DNA of 64,000 nt, from positions 558,001 through 622,000 of the forward strand of contig CAVVQM010000007.1 in assembly GCA_963750395.1 (NCBI GenBank), read 5' to 3'. The number at the start of each line of letters is the position of its first letter. The first letter of the stretch is position 1. The position numbers and the translations under genes are program-made. Positions 8,570-17,817 of this stretch are shown piece after piece. The notes under the pieces were generated by a model. The model was not told where the DNA came from. It was given only the letters and a program-made list of their open reading frames with translations, and did not search any database. The DNA is from JADJPO01 sp963750395 (lineage in GTDB: Bacteria; Actinomycetota; Actinomycetes; Actinomycetales; Kineosporiaceae).

Positions 8570-9019
8570 CTACGGGGAGCTCACGACGAGCAGAAGGAAC
8601 CCCAGGACCATCAGGAGGGCCAGCACGCTGAACGCCGTCGCGATCCAGCCGAGGATCACCCCGGCCAGGGCGATGCCGTCCCCCGTGCCCTGACCGGCCT
8701 GGGTCCGGCGACGGGCCCTGTTGCCCAGCACGATCGCCGGGATTCCGGTGATCAGCCCCGTGGCCACGACCCCGAGGATCCCCAGGATCAGCGCGAGGAT
8801 CGCGGACGAGTCCGTGGACTGCGTCGGATACCCGTGAACGGCCGGTTGCTCGTAGGCCGGAGGCGTGCCGTAGATCGGCGGTGTGCCGTAGGTCGGCGGG
8901 GTGCCGTGGATCGGCGGTGTGCCGTGGGCGGGCGCAGGTCCGTATCCACCGTATCCATGGTGGGGCGGGCCGCCGGCATCGTCGTCACGCGGCTCGGGCG
9001 CTGCGTAGGGGTTGCTCAC
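8570..9019 (-). CDS. DUF4190 membrane protein with proline/tyrosine-rich repeats
   Basis: The 149-residue product has a low-complexity cytoplasmic N-terminus with tandem GTPP(I/T)(H/Y) repeats (residues of about 33-55), then two membrane helices of the DUF4190 type: SSAILALILGILGVVATGLI, with GIPAIVLGNRARRRT between, and GIALAGVILGWIATAFSVLA. GAGGAGG lies 8 nt before the GTG start. The function of this common actinobacterial domain is unknown. It is convergent with the phosphate transporter (25-bp gap). Confidence 0.88.
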   Translation of the reverse strand: MSNPYAAPEPRDDDAGGPPHHGYGGYGPAPAHGTPPIHGTPPTYGTPPIYGTPPAYEQPAVHGYPTQSTDSSAILALILGILGVVATGLITGIPAIVLGNRARRRTQAGQGTGDGIALAGVILGWIATAFSVLALLMVLGFLLLVVSSP

Positions 9020-9123
9020 CCGTAGACCTCCTCGTACTCCGACACGCCTGAGGCCCGATGATATGTGCCGGGGCCACGCGCCCCCGCATCCCGAGCTGGC
9101 CGCTCAGGTGCTGCGAGTGCTAG

Positions 9124-9295
9124 CTAGGAGTCCAGCCCGGGAAGCACGGCCTCGGTGAGGACGTCGATCTGGGCAAGCGCCTCGTCCCGGCGCCGATCCC
9201 AAGCACGAGCCGGCCCCCGCAGCGACCACCCGCTGCGCCAACGCCCGCACCTCGGGCCACGCCCGCCCGGGATCCAGACACAGACTCATCCTCAT
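9124..9295 (-). pseudogene. Remnant of an LLM-class (F420-dependent) oxidoreductase
   Basis: Reading leftwards, MSLCLDPGRAWPEVRALAQR resembles the N-terminus of luciferase-like F420-dependent oxidoreductases. It runs straight into GRLVLGIGAG-like coding in a second frame, and then, in a third, WDRRRDEALAQIDVLTEAVL ending at a TAG. About 200 residues of the barrel are missing. The rest of the 393-bp interval 9020-9412 shows no other gene. I read it as an internally deleted, frame-disrupted gene; the N-terminal match is the strongest part. Confidence 0.5.
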
Positions 9296-9412
9296 CGACC
9301 GGCCATTCCTCATCGACCGGCCAGCCTGCCCGTCACGTCGCGCCGTCCACGCTGCATGATCTGGAGCGGATCTCGGCATGCGGTTCTGGCGCTGGATCCC
9401 ACCGGGCGGCGC

Positions 9413-10201
9413 TCACCGGCGCCAGACGTAGGGCGTCGTGGTCGACACCCTGACGAGTCCGGACCGTTCGAGGATCGGGCGCGAGTACTCGGTCGAGTCG
9501 CTGTGGATGAGCGTCTTGCCCATGCCGAGTGCTGATCGAGCCCGAGCGGCCGTCAACGCGCGGTAGATCCCACGCCCTCGCCAGTCCTGCCGGGTCGCGC
9601 CGCCCCAGATCCCGGCGAAGACGGTCCCACGCACCGGCTCCAGTCGTCCGGCGCTCACGATCCGCCCCTGCGCCTCGGCAACCCACAGCTCCATCCCGTC
9701 GCCGAAGGACAGCCGGCGCAGGAGGGCGTTGGCCATCTCCTCGCAGACGGGGTCACCGAAGGCCTCGTCCTGCATCGCGCTCATCGCTCGGACGTCGTCC
9801 TCCGTGGTGACCCGACGCAGCATCACCCCCTCGGGCAGCGAGGCGTCGGCGGCGAGCAGCCGCGCCTCGCCCAGCATGATCGACTCTGGTTCATCCGGGG
9901 CGAACCCGTTGTCCAGCAGCGCCTCGTGCAACCCCGGCGCATGGTCGTGTCCGCGGGTCTTCCACTCGACCCGGCGGATCTCGGGGTCTGCCCGGTAGTG
10001 GGCCAGCGCTTGCCCGACGAGGCGCCGGATCGCATCGACGCCCGCTCCGCCCAGGTCCCGGTAGGTGACGAAACCGCGCCCACCGACGAAGGTCACCAGG
10101 CGCAGCGGGCCGTGTCTGGTGACCGAGACGGCGCTCGGGGTCTCCGCGTCGGTGCGAAGCTGCTCGTCATAGGCTTGCAGGAGCCGAGCCGACACGTTCA
10201 C
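9413..10201 (-). CDS. GNAT-family N-acetyltransferase
   Basis: The C-terminal half is a GNAT domain: VMLRRVTTEDDVRAMSAMQD, MELWVAEAQGRIVSAGRLEP, then the acetyl-CoA loop ATRQDWRGRGIYRALTAARA (Q/R-x-x-G-x-G/A form) and TLIHSDSTEYSRPILERSGL. The N-terminal 120 residues resemble a second, degenerate GNAT-like module. The acceptor is unknown. The GTG at 10201 has GAGGGG a few bases upstream; an ATG at 10237 is possible. It is transcribed in the same direction as the sulfatase, 70 bp after it. Confidence 0.85.
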   Translation of the reverse strand: MNVSARLLQAYDEQLRTDAETPSAVSVTRHGPLRLVTFVGGRGFVTYRDLGGAGVDAIRRLVGQALAHYRADPEIRRVEWKTRGHDHAPGLHEALLDNGFAPDEPESIMLGEARLLAADASLPEGVMLRRVTTEDDVRAMSAMQDEAFGDPVCEEMANALLRRLSFGDGMELWVAEAQGRIVSAGRLEPVRGTVFAGIWGGATRQDWRGRGIYRALTAARARSALGMGKTLIHSDSTEYSRPILERSGLVRVSTTTPYVWRR

Positions 10202-10270
10202 GCCCCTCACGGTGCGGTGTCGCAGCCACGATGGCAAACGCTTATCGAGTCACGTCGTCTGGGCCGCAGG

Positions 10271-11842
10271 CTACTTGGGGTGCGCCTGCCCGACGAGCGC
10301 TGCACCGGCGGCCTGGCTCGCCCGATCGCACTCCTGTGTCCCCCGGCAGGCCTTCAGGGCGGCCACCGATCGGCTCAGCACGGCCAGGCGATCGGTACCG
10401 AGCTGGGGTGCGAGGTTGTGCAGCTCGTGGGGATCGGCGGCGATGTCGTAGTACTCGCGCTCGCCGTCCGCGTACTCGACGTAGACCGCGTCCTGCAGAC
10501 GGATGGCCTCGTAGGTGGGCGGCCATTCGCTCCTCATCCTCTCGTCGGGACCGATCTGCGCGTTCGTCGACGGTCGCCGCTGCTCGATCAGGACCGCGCG
10601 GCGCCGGGGGGTCTGTGACTCGCCGCGGAGCAGGGGCACCAGTGAGCGTCCGTCCACGAGGGACGTGGGTCGGCCACCGCCGAGTTCGATGAAGGTGGGG
10701 CACAGGTCGATGTTCGCCGAGAGGGCGTCGGTGACGGCACCCTCGGGAACCCCCGGTCCGGCGACGATCAGCGGCACCCTGATGTCGGTGTCGAACGCGG
10801 TCATCTTGCCGGCGTGCAGACGGTGCTCCCCCAGGTGGTACCCGTTGTCGGAACTGAACACGAAGTAGGTGTCGTCCAGCATCCCCTTGGCGCGCAGGGC
10901 CTCGGTCAGTGCCCCCACCAGATCGTCGACCGAGTGCACGGCCTGGGCACGGGCTCGGAACACGTTGTCGAGACTGGCCTTGGTCGCATCAGGCAGGGGC
11001 GGCAGCCCGGCGAGCCAGGACGGCGCGTTCGCGCCGGCGTAGTCGTAGGCCGGCGTGCGCGGGTAGGTCAGCCCGGGGTACCGCCGGGCGTCGCGGGGTG
11101 CGGGGGTGTACGGGCTGTGCGGCGCGAAGGTCGACACCTCCAACAGCAACGGCTTGCCCGTGGCCGCCTGCCGGTTGACGAAGTCGACGGCCTTCTCCGA
11201 CAGGACGTCGGTGATGTAGTCGGCCGGATCCTTGCCGTAACGGACCAGGAAGCCGTTCTCGTTCAGCGTGTAGTCGAATCCGGCATAGCCGTCGTGGCCC
11301 CCGGCCACGTACCACTCGTCCCAGCCGGGGCCGATCGCCTCGGAGGGGGCCTCCCTGGCCGAACTGACGAAGTACCCGTTCAGGTACTTGCCGATCAGGG
11401 CCGTGGTGTAGCCGGCCTCCTGCAGGCTCGTCGCGAAGGTCTGCCGGTCGCCGCCCCGGTACTGGAACTCGCGGTAGCCGCCGGTCGGGCCGCCGTTGGT
11501 GAGCACGTGGGTGGTGTGCGGGTATCCGCCGGTGAGGATGGAGCTGCGCGAGGGGCAGCACAGGGAATTGGTGACGAAGTAGTGGCTGAAGCTCAGCCCG
11601 CGCGCACGCAGCGCCTGGACGTTCTGCATGTAGGGCAGCAGATCCGTGGACAGATCGTCGGTCAGGACGAAGACGATGTTCGGGCGGCCGTCACCGAGCC
11701 GGGGCTGCCCGTCCGCGGTGGCCGACGCGCCCGGGGAGCCGACGGCGCTTCGCGGATTTCCGTGCAACCCGATGCCCAGGCCGAGAACGATCACGGCGGC
11801 CGTCAGGGCCATCACCAGTCCACGCCTGCGCAGAGTGTTCAC
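10271..11842 (-). CDS. Secreted or membrane-anchored sulfatase (alkaline phosphatase superfamily)
   Basis: After an N-terminal hydrophobic signal or anchor (LVMALTAAVIVLGLGIGLHG), the protein starts the sulfatase fold with PNIVFVLTDDLSTDLLPYM; D62 and D63 bind calcium. CCPSRSSILTGGYPHTTHVL contains C95-x-P-S-R, the site converted to formylglycine. FVFSSDNGYHLGEHRLHAGK supplies the C-terminal metal and substrate residues. It would hydrolyse a sulfate ester outside the cytoplasm; the substrate may be a glycan but that is not shown. The GTG start has only a weak ribosome-binding site. It diverges from the flippase/GT4 operon at 12 kb, which suggests a shared envelope-glycan role. Confidence 0.9.
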   Translation of the reverse strand: MNTLRRRGLVMALTAAVIVLGLGIGLHGNPRSAVGSPGASATADGQPRLGDGRPNIVFVLTDDLSTDLLPYMQNVQALRARGLSFSHYFVTNSLCCPSRSSILTGGYPHTTHVLTNGGPTGGYREFQYRGGDRQTFATSLQEAGYTTALIGKYLNGYFVSSAREAPSEAIGPGWDEWYVAGGHDGYAGFDYTLNENGFLVRYGKDPADYITDVLSEKAVDFVNRQAATGKPLLLEVSTFAPHSPYTPAPRDARRYPGLTYPRTPAYDYAGANAPSWLAGLPPLPDATKASLDNVFRARAQAVHSVDDLVGALTEALRAKGMLDDTYFVFSSDNGYHLGEHRLHAGKMTAFDTDIRVPLIVAGPGVPEGAVTDALSANIDLCPTFIELGGGRPTSLVDGRSLVPLLRGESQTPRRRAVLIEQRRPSTNAQIGPDERMRSEWPPTYEAIRLQDAVYVEYADGEREYYDIAADPHELHNLAPQLGTDRLAVLSRSVAALKACRGTQECDRASQAAGAALVGQAHPK

Positions 11843-12000
11843 CTGCCCGAGTCGTTTCCGCAGCCTCGCGCGGCGGCATGACGAGCTTATTACCCGTTCG
11901 TAGCCGTTCGGCGGAGGTCGGGCCCAGGGTCCCGGTCAGGGATCTGTCGGGGACGGGCCAGGGACGATGCCGGATCCGGATCCTCGCGCCGCGGACCACC

Positions 12001-13032
12001 GTGGAACCTGTGACCACGACCACACAGGTGCGACGAGTGCTGCGCGGCGCGGCGATCCTGACCCTGTCCGCCGGGTTGACCTGGTGGCTCGTCCCCCGGG
12101 TCGCCACGACCTCGTGGTCGCACATCGCGGCCCTGATGGCCTCGGTGGACGGCGCGGCGCTGACGGGACTGGGAGTCCTCTGGGCGATCGGGTTGGTCCT
12201 GCACACGGCGGTGCTCACCGGGTCCCTACCCGGGCTGAGCCATCGGCGCGCCCTCACTCTCAACCTCACCGGCTCGGCGGTCTCCAACCTGCTGCCGGGA
12301 GGCGGGGCCGCCGGTGTGGCCACGAACCTGATGATGATGCGTCGCTGGTCCGTCCCGACGGCCTCGTTCACCGCGTTCACGCTGGTCAGCAACGCTTGGG
12401 ACGTCGCCGCCAAGTTGATCCTGCCGGTCCTCGCCGTGACGCTGGTCCTGCTCGGCGGGACGGCACCGACCCCGGTGCTCCTCGTGGGCGCGCTGATCTC
12501 CGCCGCGGGGCTGGCCACTCTCGCGGTCGTGGGCTTCGCCGCCCTGCGGGGTCTGCCGACGCGCGGCGGCGAGCGCGACGAGGACGGCCCGCATTCCGGC
12601 CCGGCGCACCGCGTCGCGAGGCGGATGGCGGTGACGACGCGCGAGGCCCTGCCGATGGCGATGCGGACGGCGAGGGCCGCCTGGCCCCGCCTGACCGGGG
12701 GGATGCTCGCCTACGTCGCGACCCAGGCGGTGCTGCTGTGGGCCTGTCTGGCCGTCCTGGACTCGCCGGTCACCACGACGGCGCTGATCGCTGCCTTCGC
12801 CGTGGAACGGCTGATGACGCTGATCCCCATCACCCCGGCTGGGACCGGCTTCGCCGAGGCCGGTGCGGTCACCGTCCTGATCGCCATGGGGTGTCCGCCG
12901 GCCTCCGCCACGGCCGGGGTCCTGTTGTACCGCATGTTCACCGTCGTTCTTGAGATCCCCGTCGGAGCCCTTTGGCTCGCCGCGTGGACGCAGGTCAGCG
13001 CCCTTCCCAGGAGTCAGAGGAGCCCGGCATGA
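12001..13032 (+). CDS. Lysylphosphatidylglycerol-synthase-type membrane protein (UPF0104), copy 1
   Basis: The product (about 343 residues) has eight or so membrane helices and the family core GLSHRRALTLNLTGSAVSNL, LPGGGAAGVATNLMMMRRW and the C-terminal ITPAGTGFAEAGAVTVLIAM. This fold is the transmembrane, flippase-like part of MprF without the synthase domain, so lipid-linked substrate translocation is likely but unproven. The start is uncertain: I use the GTG at 12001; a GTG at 12010 or an ATG at 11878 are alternatives. The GT4 gene overlaps its stop by 4 bp. A close paralogue with the same partner is at 34539-35618. Confidence 0.85.
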   Translation: MEPVTTTTQVRRVLRGAAILTLSAGLTWWLVPRVATTSWSHIAALMASVDGAALTGLGVLWAIGLVLHTAVLTGSLPGLSHRRALTLNLTGSAVSNLLPGGGAAGVATNLMMMRRWSVPTASFTAFTLVSNAWDVAAKLILPVLAVTLVLLGGTAPTPVLLVGALISAAGLATLAVVGFAALRGLPTRGGERDEDGPHSGPAHRVARRMAVTTREALPMAMRTARAAWPRLTGGMLAYVATQAVLLWACLAVLDSPVTTTALIAAFAVERLMTLIPITPAGTGFAEAGAVTVLIAMGCPPASATAGVLLYRMFTVVLEIPVGALWLAAWTQVSALPRSQRSPA

Positions 13033-14147
13033 GAATCCTGCACGTCACGGACACCTACGCGCCGACCGTGGGCGGCATCGAGGCCCTGGTCGCCGGTATG
13101 GCACTGGCGCAGGTGGCCGCCGGGCACCGGGTCAGCGTGCTCACGTCCACCCCCGGCCCGGACCCGGGCGTCCGCAGCCCCTTGCTGGTGTCCCGGGCCC
13201 CGCACCGGATGGAGGAGCTGATCGACGGGGCCGACGTCGTCCATGCGCACGTGTCGGCCTACTCCCCACTGGCGGTCCGGGCCGCGGTGCGCGCCGCTTC
13301 GCAGGGGTTGCCGGTGTTGGCCGAGGTCCACTCGGTCTGGGGTTCTGCCTGGCCGCTGATCTCGGCCTGGACCCGCGCCAGGGGGTGCCGCCGCCTGCCG
13401 GTCCAGTGGGCGGCGGTCAGCCGGCTGGCGGCCGGTTTCGTCACCAGGGCCGTCCGCCCCCCGGCTCCCGTTCTGGTGGTGCCCAACGCCATCGATACCG
13501 CGGCGTGGGCGCCACGCCCGCCGACCCGGTCCCCCGACGTGATCACGGTGGTCAGCACGATGCGGATGACCGGCCGCAAGCGACCGCTGCCCCTGCTGCG
13601 GATGCTGCGCGCCGTCCGGGCGGGGATGCCTGCCGGAGTCCGGCTGCGAGCGGTACTGGTCGGCGACGGCCCACAACTCCCCATCGTTCGGCGGTTCGTC
13701 GCGCGACACGACATGGCCTGGGTCAGCCTGCCCGGCGCCCTGGCACAGGACCGGCTGCGCGAGGTGTACGCAGGCGCCGACCTGTACGTGGCGCCCGCCG
13801 TGATGGAGTCGTTCGGGCTCGCAGCGCTCGAGGCACGTGCGTCCGGACTGCCCGTGGTCGCGATGGCTCGCAGCGGTCTCGCGGACGTCCTCGAGCACGG
13901 TGTCGACTCGCTGCTGGTGGCCGATGACGTCGACATGGCGGCCGCGATCACCAGGCTCGTCCGCGATACGCCCGCGCGGCTCGCCCTCGCCGCCCACTGC
14001 CGCACGATCGCTCCGGCCGCCGACTGGAGTCACGTGTTGACGAACGTGTTCAGCGGCTACGACGCGGCACACGTCCTGGCCCGCGCAGGTTCACGTGCGG
14101 ACGTTCGCTGCTCGTTGCCCGCGATCGCTGGCTACGGTGAGTCGTGA
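13029..14147 (+). CDS. Glycosyltransferase family 4 (GT-B fold), copy 1
   Basis: MRILHVTDTYAPTVGGIEAL is the classic GT4 N-terminus with the acceptor-domain glycine loop. The C-terminal nucleotide-sugar domain shows VSTMRMTGRKRPLPLLRML, VLVGDGPQLPIVRRFV, and the EX7E region in APAVMESFGLAALEARASGL. It transfers a sugar from a nucleotide donor to a lipid or glycan acceptor on the cytoplasmic face. Its ATG overlaps the flippase stop (ATGA), so the two proteins are likely made together and may act on the same lipid-linked product. Length (372 residues) is normal. It is paralogous to the gene at 35615-36787. Confidence 0.9.
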   Translation: MRILHVTDTYAPTVGGIEALVAGMALAQVAAGHRVSVLTSTPGPDPGVRSPLLVSRAPHRMEELIDGADVVHAHVSAYSPLAVRAAVRAASQGLPVLAEVHSVWGSAWPLISAWTRARGCRRLPVQWAAVSRLAAGFVTRAVRPPAPVLVVPNAIDTAAWAPRPPTRSPDVITVVSTMRMTGRKRPLPLLRMLRAVRAGMPAGVRLRAVLVGDGPQLPIVRRFVARHDMAWVSLPGALAQDRLREVYAGADLYVAPAVMESFGLAALEARASGLPVVAMARSGLADVLEHGVDSLLVADDVDMAAAITRLVRDTPARLALAAHCRTIAPAADWSHVLTNVFSGYDAAHVLARAGSRADVRCSLPAIAGYGES

Positions 14148-15067
14148 CGTTCTCCCAGGTCGGGTCCTCCGGTCGCGCCAAGGTCCTCGCGGCAATCATC
14201 GCGCTCGCCGTGCTCGGCGCCGCAGCGGCGGTCGGGTACTACGTCCGGCGCGGTCGAAGCTCGGCCTCCGAGGCGGCAACAACCCCGTGGCCGTCCATCT
14301 CGCCGACCTCCACCTCGACGCCGGCAGCCGCCGTACCGGAGCCGACCTGTGTCGCCGGCGAGAGTGGCCCGCTGCGGCTGGACTCCCAGTTCACGGCGGA
14401 CGACGGCCGCCAGACGGTGGTGAACTACAGCGTCAGCCTGCCGGAGGACTACTACTCCGCCTGCAGGAGCTACCCGGTCCTGTACGCCCTGCACGGCAAG
14501 GGCGAGAGCAACATCACCTTCATGGATCCTGCCCTGTCGATGCGCAGGGCGATGGCTGCCGAGGTGCTGGATCAGGCGATCATCGTCACGCCCGACAGCT
14601 ACCTCACCGGCCGTTGGGAGAACCGCGACACGGGCCCGGCCGAGGACAACTTCATCAAGCAGCTGATCCCCTACGTCGAGCAGAACTACCGGGTCGAGCC
14701 CGGCCCGTCGCACCGGCTGCTGGTCGGGTTCTCGATGGGTGGGCACGGAGCGATGCGTTTCGGTCTGAAGTACCCGGAGATGTTCGCCGCGGTCTGGTCG
14801 GTGGACGGCGCCATGGGCGATCCGGCGGACTACCTGCCGTTCGTGGCCGGCAAGACCACCGCGGACTTCCACATCATCGCCGTCGGCGGGCAGCTCAACG
14901 GTGATCGCGTGCAGGCCCTGATCGACGCGCTCAAGGGGCAGGGCATCGAGATCCCCTACGCCTACCAGAACCGCGAACACGAGTTCAGGGCCTTCGTCGA
15001 CGAGGACGAGAAGGCCGGCTGGTACGTCATGAAGTACCTGCAGGGGAATCTCGGTCGGGCCGTGTGA
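14144..15067 (+). CDS. Secreted esterase of the alpha/beta-hydrolase fold (esterase D/antigen 85-like)
   Basis: A single N-terminal membrane helix (KVLAAIIALAVLGAAAAVGY) is followed by a Ser/Thr/Pro linker and a hydrolase domain. PVLYALHGKGESNITFMDP forms the oxyanion region, GFSMGGHGAMRFGLKYP gives the nucleophile S197, and NREHEFRAF gives the catalytic His at 279. Members hydrolyse or transfer acyl groups at the cell surface. The GTG start overlaps the GT4 stop (GTGA), making it the third gene of the flippase/GT4 operon, so its substrate may be the same envelope glycan; this is inference. The paralogous operon at 34.5 kb lacks it. Confidence 0.85.
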   Translation: MTFSQVGSSGRAKVLAAIIALAVLGAAAAVGYYVRRGRSSASEAATTPWPSISPTSTSTPAAAVPEPTCVAGESGPLRLDSQFTADDGRQTVVNYSVSLPEDYYSACRSYPVLYALHGKGESNITFMDPALSMRRAMAAEVLDQAIIVTPDSYLTGRWENRDTGPAEDNFIKQLIPYVEQNYRVEPGPSHRLLVGFSMGGHGAMRFGLKYPEMFAAVWSVDGAMGDPADYLPFVAGKTTADFHIIAVGGQLNGDRVQALIDALKGQGIEIPYAYQNREHEFRAFVDEDEKAGWYVMKYLQGNLGRAV

Positions 15068-15091
15068 GCAGCCCATCCCGGCGTGGCCGAC

Positions 15092-17179
15092 CTAGGCGAC
15101 CGGCTTCGCGACACTGCCCGTGTCGAGACCCGGGACGCGGGCGGCGAGCTGAGCCATCCACGACTCGAGGTCGCAGGCTGTCATAGGACGCGCGAAGAGG
15201 AACCCCTGGGCGACGTCACACCCCAGATCGCGCAGCGCACTGACGGCCTGATCGGTCTCCACGCCCTCGGCGACCACGTGCAGTCCGAGGTTGTGACCGA
15301 GTTCCACGATGGACCGAACGACGGCCTCGTCGGCCGGCTGAGAGGCCATGTCGGTGACGAAGGACCGATCGACCTTGAGCTCGTCGATCGGCAGCCGCTT
15401 CAGGTAGCTCATCGAGCTGAAGCCGGTTCCGAAGTCGTCGATGGACAGCCGGATGCCCAGCGAGGCGAGGTGGTTGAGCACACTGAGCGCCCTGTTCGGG
15501 TCGGCTATCAGTGTGCTCTCGGTGATCTCCAGGCGCAGGAGCCGCGCCGGGACCGCGTGCTGGCGCAGGATGGCTTCGATCCTCACCGGCAGGTCCACAT
15601 CGAGCAGGCACCGGGTGCTGACATTGACGGCGACCGCGACCTCGTGCCCCGCCCGCAGCCACTCCCCCACCTGCTCGATGGCGAGATCCAGCGTGAGCTG
15701 GGTCAGGGGATGGATCAGACCGGTGCCCTCGGCGACCGGGATGAACTCGGACGGCGAGATCGCGCCGCGGGTGGGATGGGCCCAGCGCAGCAGTGCCTCG
15801 ACCCCGACCAGTGTCTGCCCGTCCAGGCTGACCTTCGGCTGATAGTGCAGACCGAGTTGACCGCCGTCCTCCAACGCTCGCCGCAGGTCCCCGAGCAGGG
15901 CCAGGCGGGCCGGGGTGTTCTCGTCCCGCTCGGAGTCGTAGACCTCGATCCCGGAGCGAGAGGACTTCGCCTCGTACATGGCGACGTCGGCGCAGCGCAG
16001 CAACGTGTCGATGTCGTCTCCGTGCACGGGCGCCAGCGCGATGCCGATGCTCGCCTCCACGTCCAGCGTGACACCCTCGACCAGGAAGGGTTTGTGCAGC
16101 ATCTCCTGGACGCGGGTGGCGAGGGCGTGGACCTCGTCCGGCCCGCCCAGGTCGGTGACGAGGACGGCGAACTCGTCCCCGCTGAGACGGACGGCGGTGT
16201 CCCCCTCACGCAAGGCCTGCCTGAGCCGCTCGGCCACCCCGAGAAGCAGGCCGTCGCCGACGGCGTGGCCGAGGGTGTCGTTGATCTCCTTGAAGCGGTC
16301 CAGGTCGAGCAGCAGCAGACCGGTCACCTTCCTGCTGCGCCGCGCCTTGGCCAGGGCCACGCTCGCCCGGTCGCGAAGCAGCACCCGGTTGGGAAGCCCG
16401 GTGAGCATGTCGTGAAGGGCAAGGTGCCGGTTGGTCTCGGCCTGCTCTCGCAGCCGTCTGCTCGCGCCGAGGACCACCCGGAACAGCACGAGCCACAGCA
16501 GGACCAACCCGATGGCGAGTGCTGCGACGGTCCGAACGGTGTCGTGCCGGACGGCTTCCTCGATCGGGGTGTAGGGCAAGGCGAGCTCGGCCACGCCGAA
16601 GGTCTGCTCGCTGAGCGGAAGGGCGATCGGCACGTACACCAGCAGGACGGGGCCCTCCCCGCGGATGTAACTGTCGTCGGCCTGCCTGGTCCTGAGCACG
16701 CTGGTGTTCGCCTCGCCGGCCAGGGCTCGCACCACCCCCGGCTCGAGGGGGAGCCGCTGTCCCCGCAGCGTCGGATCGCTGGAGAAGACCAGCGTGCCGT
16801 CCGGGAACCAGGCATTCGCACCCATCAGGTCGGCCTGGAGGCGAGCATCGCTCATCGTGTCGCCGATGACGGCGAGTTGCTCGTTGATGCCCGGCACCGC
16901 GAGAGCGGCCATGCTGGACGCGACGTCCTCGGCGCCCTCACCCTGGGCCAGCTCGGCCGCCATGTCGGTCACGGTGGCGGACCCGTTCTCGGATTGGGCC
17001 GTCAGCGCGCGGAACATCAGCCGCGTGGTCACGACGCCCATCCGTTCGGCCTCGGCCTTGGCCCGGCTCTCGATCATCGAGTGCATGCCCACAGCCAGCG
17101 CGGTCCCCAGCCCGATGAGTGCCACCAGGCTCAGGACGGCGAACCGCACCACGAGCGATGACCACCGCAATCGTCGCAC
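15092..17179 (-). CDS. Membrane GGDEF-EAL protein (c-di-GMP turnover)
   Basis: The 695-residue protein has a membrane helix at 11-33, an extracytoplasmic sensor domain, a second helix (VAALAIGLVLLWLVLFRVVL, about 218-238), then GGDEF (about 265-430) and EAL (about 440-690) domains. The active-site motif is SGDEF rather than GGDEF, and the inhibitory RxxD is not obvious. EAL residues look intact: VEALLRW, VNVSTR, LEITES, IDDFGTGFSSMSYLKRLPID and VVAEGVET. It may therefore be mainly a phosphodiesterase, though SGDEF proteins can be active cyclases. The GTG start follows GAGGAG by 7 nt. Confidence 0.93.
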   Translation of the reverse strand: MRRLRWSSLVVRFAVLSLVALIGLGTALAVGMHSMIESRAKAEAERMGVVTTRLMFRALTAQSENGSATVTDMAAELAQGEGAEDVASSMAALAVPGINEQLAVIGDTMSDARLQADLMGANAWFPDGTLVFSSDPTLRGQRLPLEPGVVRALAGEANTSVLRTRQADDSYIRGEGPVLLVYVPIALPLSEQTFGVAELALPYTPIEEAVRHDTVRTVAALAIGLVLLWLVLFRVVLGASRRLREQAETNRHLALHDMLTGLPNRVLLRDRASVALAKARRSRKVTGLLLLDLDRFKEINDTLGHAVGDGLLLGVAERLRQALREGDTAVRLSGDEFAVLVTDLGGPDEVHALATRVQEMLHKPFLVEGVTLDVEASIGIALAPVHGDDIDTLLRCADVAMYEAKSSRSGIEVYDSERDENTPARLALLGDLRRALEDGGQLGLHYQPKVSLDGQTLVGVEALLRWAHPTRGAISPSEFIPVAEGTGLIHPLTQLTLDLAIEQVGEWLRAGHEVAVAVNVSTRCLLDVDLPVRIEAILRQHAVPARLLRLEITESTLIADPNRALSVLNHLASLGIRLSIDDFGTGFSSMSYLKRLPIDELKVDRSFVTDMASQPADEAVVRSIVELGHNLGLHVVAEGVETDQAVSALRDLGCDVAQGFLFARPMTACDLESWMAQLAARVPGLDTGSVAKPVA

Positions 17180-17404
17180 CCGACCGCTCCTCAGCTACCA
17201 CCGCGGATCCCCGCCGGAGGCTGTGGTGCCCCGAGGAGTTGTTCCGTCGCTGGTTCGCATCGGATAGGGACCGGCGACCCTGAATCAACGCCTCGACTTA
17301 CACCCCCTCAGCCCTATGGACGTCGAGGGCATACCAGGACACGAGGATCATGCCGGGCGATGGGTGAACGGCCGCCGGGACTCGTCGGCGTCGCGGCACC
17401 CGGG

Positions 17405-17635
17405 CTACAAGCGGGAGAAGCCCTTGGTCTCGGCCGGGATTCGGCGCTCGCCGGCCGCACCGAAGTCGACCAGGACGTCGACCTCGGTGACCTCCAGGAC
17501 ACGGCCCATGCCCCAGCTGTCCAGGGTGACGCGGTCACCCACGCTGAAGCCTGCGGTGGAGGGCGGGACGGCCTCCTTGCGGACGAACGGACTGGTGGAC
17601 AGGACCCGTCGCCGGGCCGGGGGGTGACTCGCCAT
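17405..17635 (-). CDS. Small SH3-like (CarD/KOW-resembling) conserved protein
   Basis: The 76-residue product has a basic N-terminus (SHPPARRRVLSTSPFVRKEA), then a compact beta-barrel-like segment: FSVGDRVTLDSWGMGRVLEV, TEVDVLVDFGAAGERRIPAE. The pattern SVGDRVTxDxxGxGRVxxVxxxxVxVDFG is shared with small uncharacterised proteins widespread in Streptomyces and relatives. The ATG at 17635 is used because residues upstream are low-complexity. No function is known; the fold suggests a protein- or nucleic-acid-binding role. Confidence 0.75.
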   Translation of the reverse strand: MASHPPARRRVLSTSPFVRKEAVPPSTAGFSVGDRVTLDSWGMGRVLEVTEVDVLVDFGAAGERRIPAETKGFSRL

Positions 17636-17817
17636 ACCCCCAGTGTGAGGCCTACGCCGTCCGCCGGCATCAACCTCAACCACAATGGGCCGTTGCGCCG
17701 AGGCGCAGAGGGCGCCCGACGCCTTCGGCCATTCGGACGACGAGGCTCGGGGGCCTGCTTGACTACCATCGGGCCCAGGGCCGCCCGGTGTCGGGGGGCC
17801 GAACCTGGAGGCACCGA

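Noticed and set aside
8840..8935. Tandem short repeats resembling a small satellite or CRISPR-like array
   Set aside because: They encode the GTPP(I/T)(H/Y) repeats of the DUF4190 protein; there are no spacers.
11935..11964. Possible further direct-repeat promoter before the first flippase gene (GTCAGG, GTCGGG, CAGGGA)
   Set aside because: The 11-bp period is present but one half-site is changed and the -10-like element is 24 rather than 26 bp away; the flippase start is also unclear. Too weak to list with the others.
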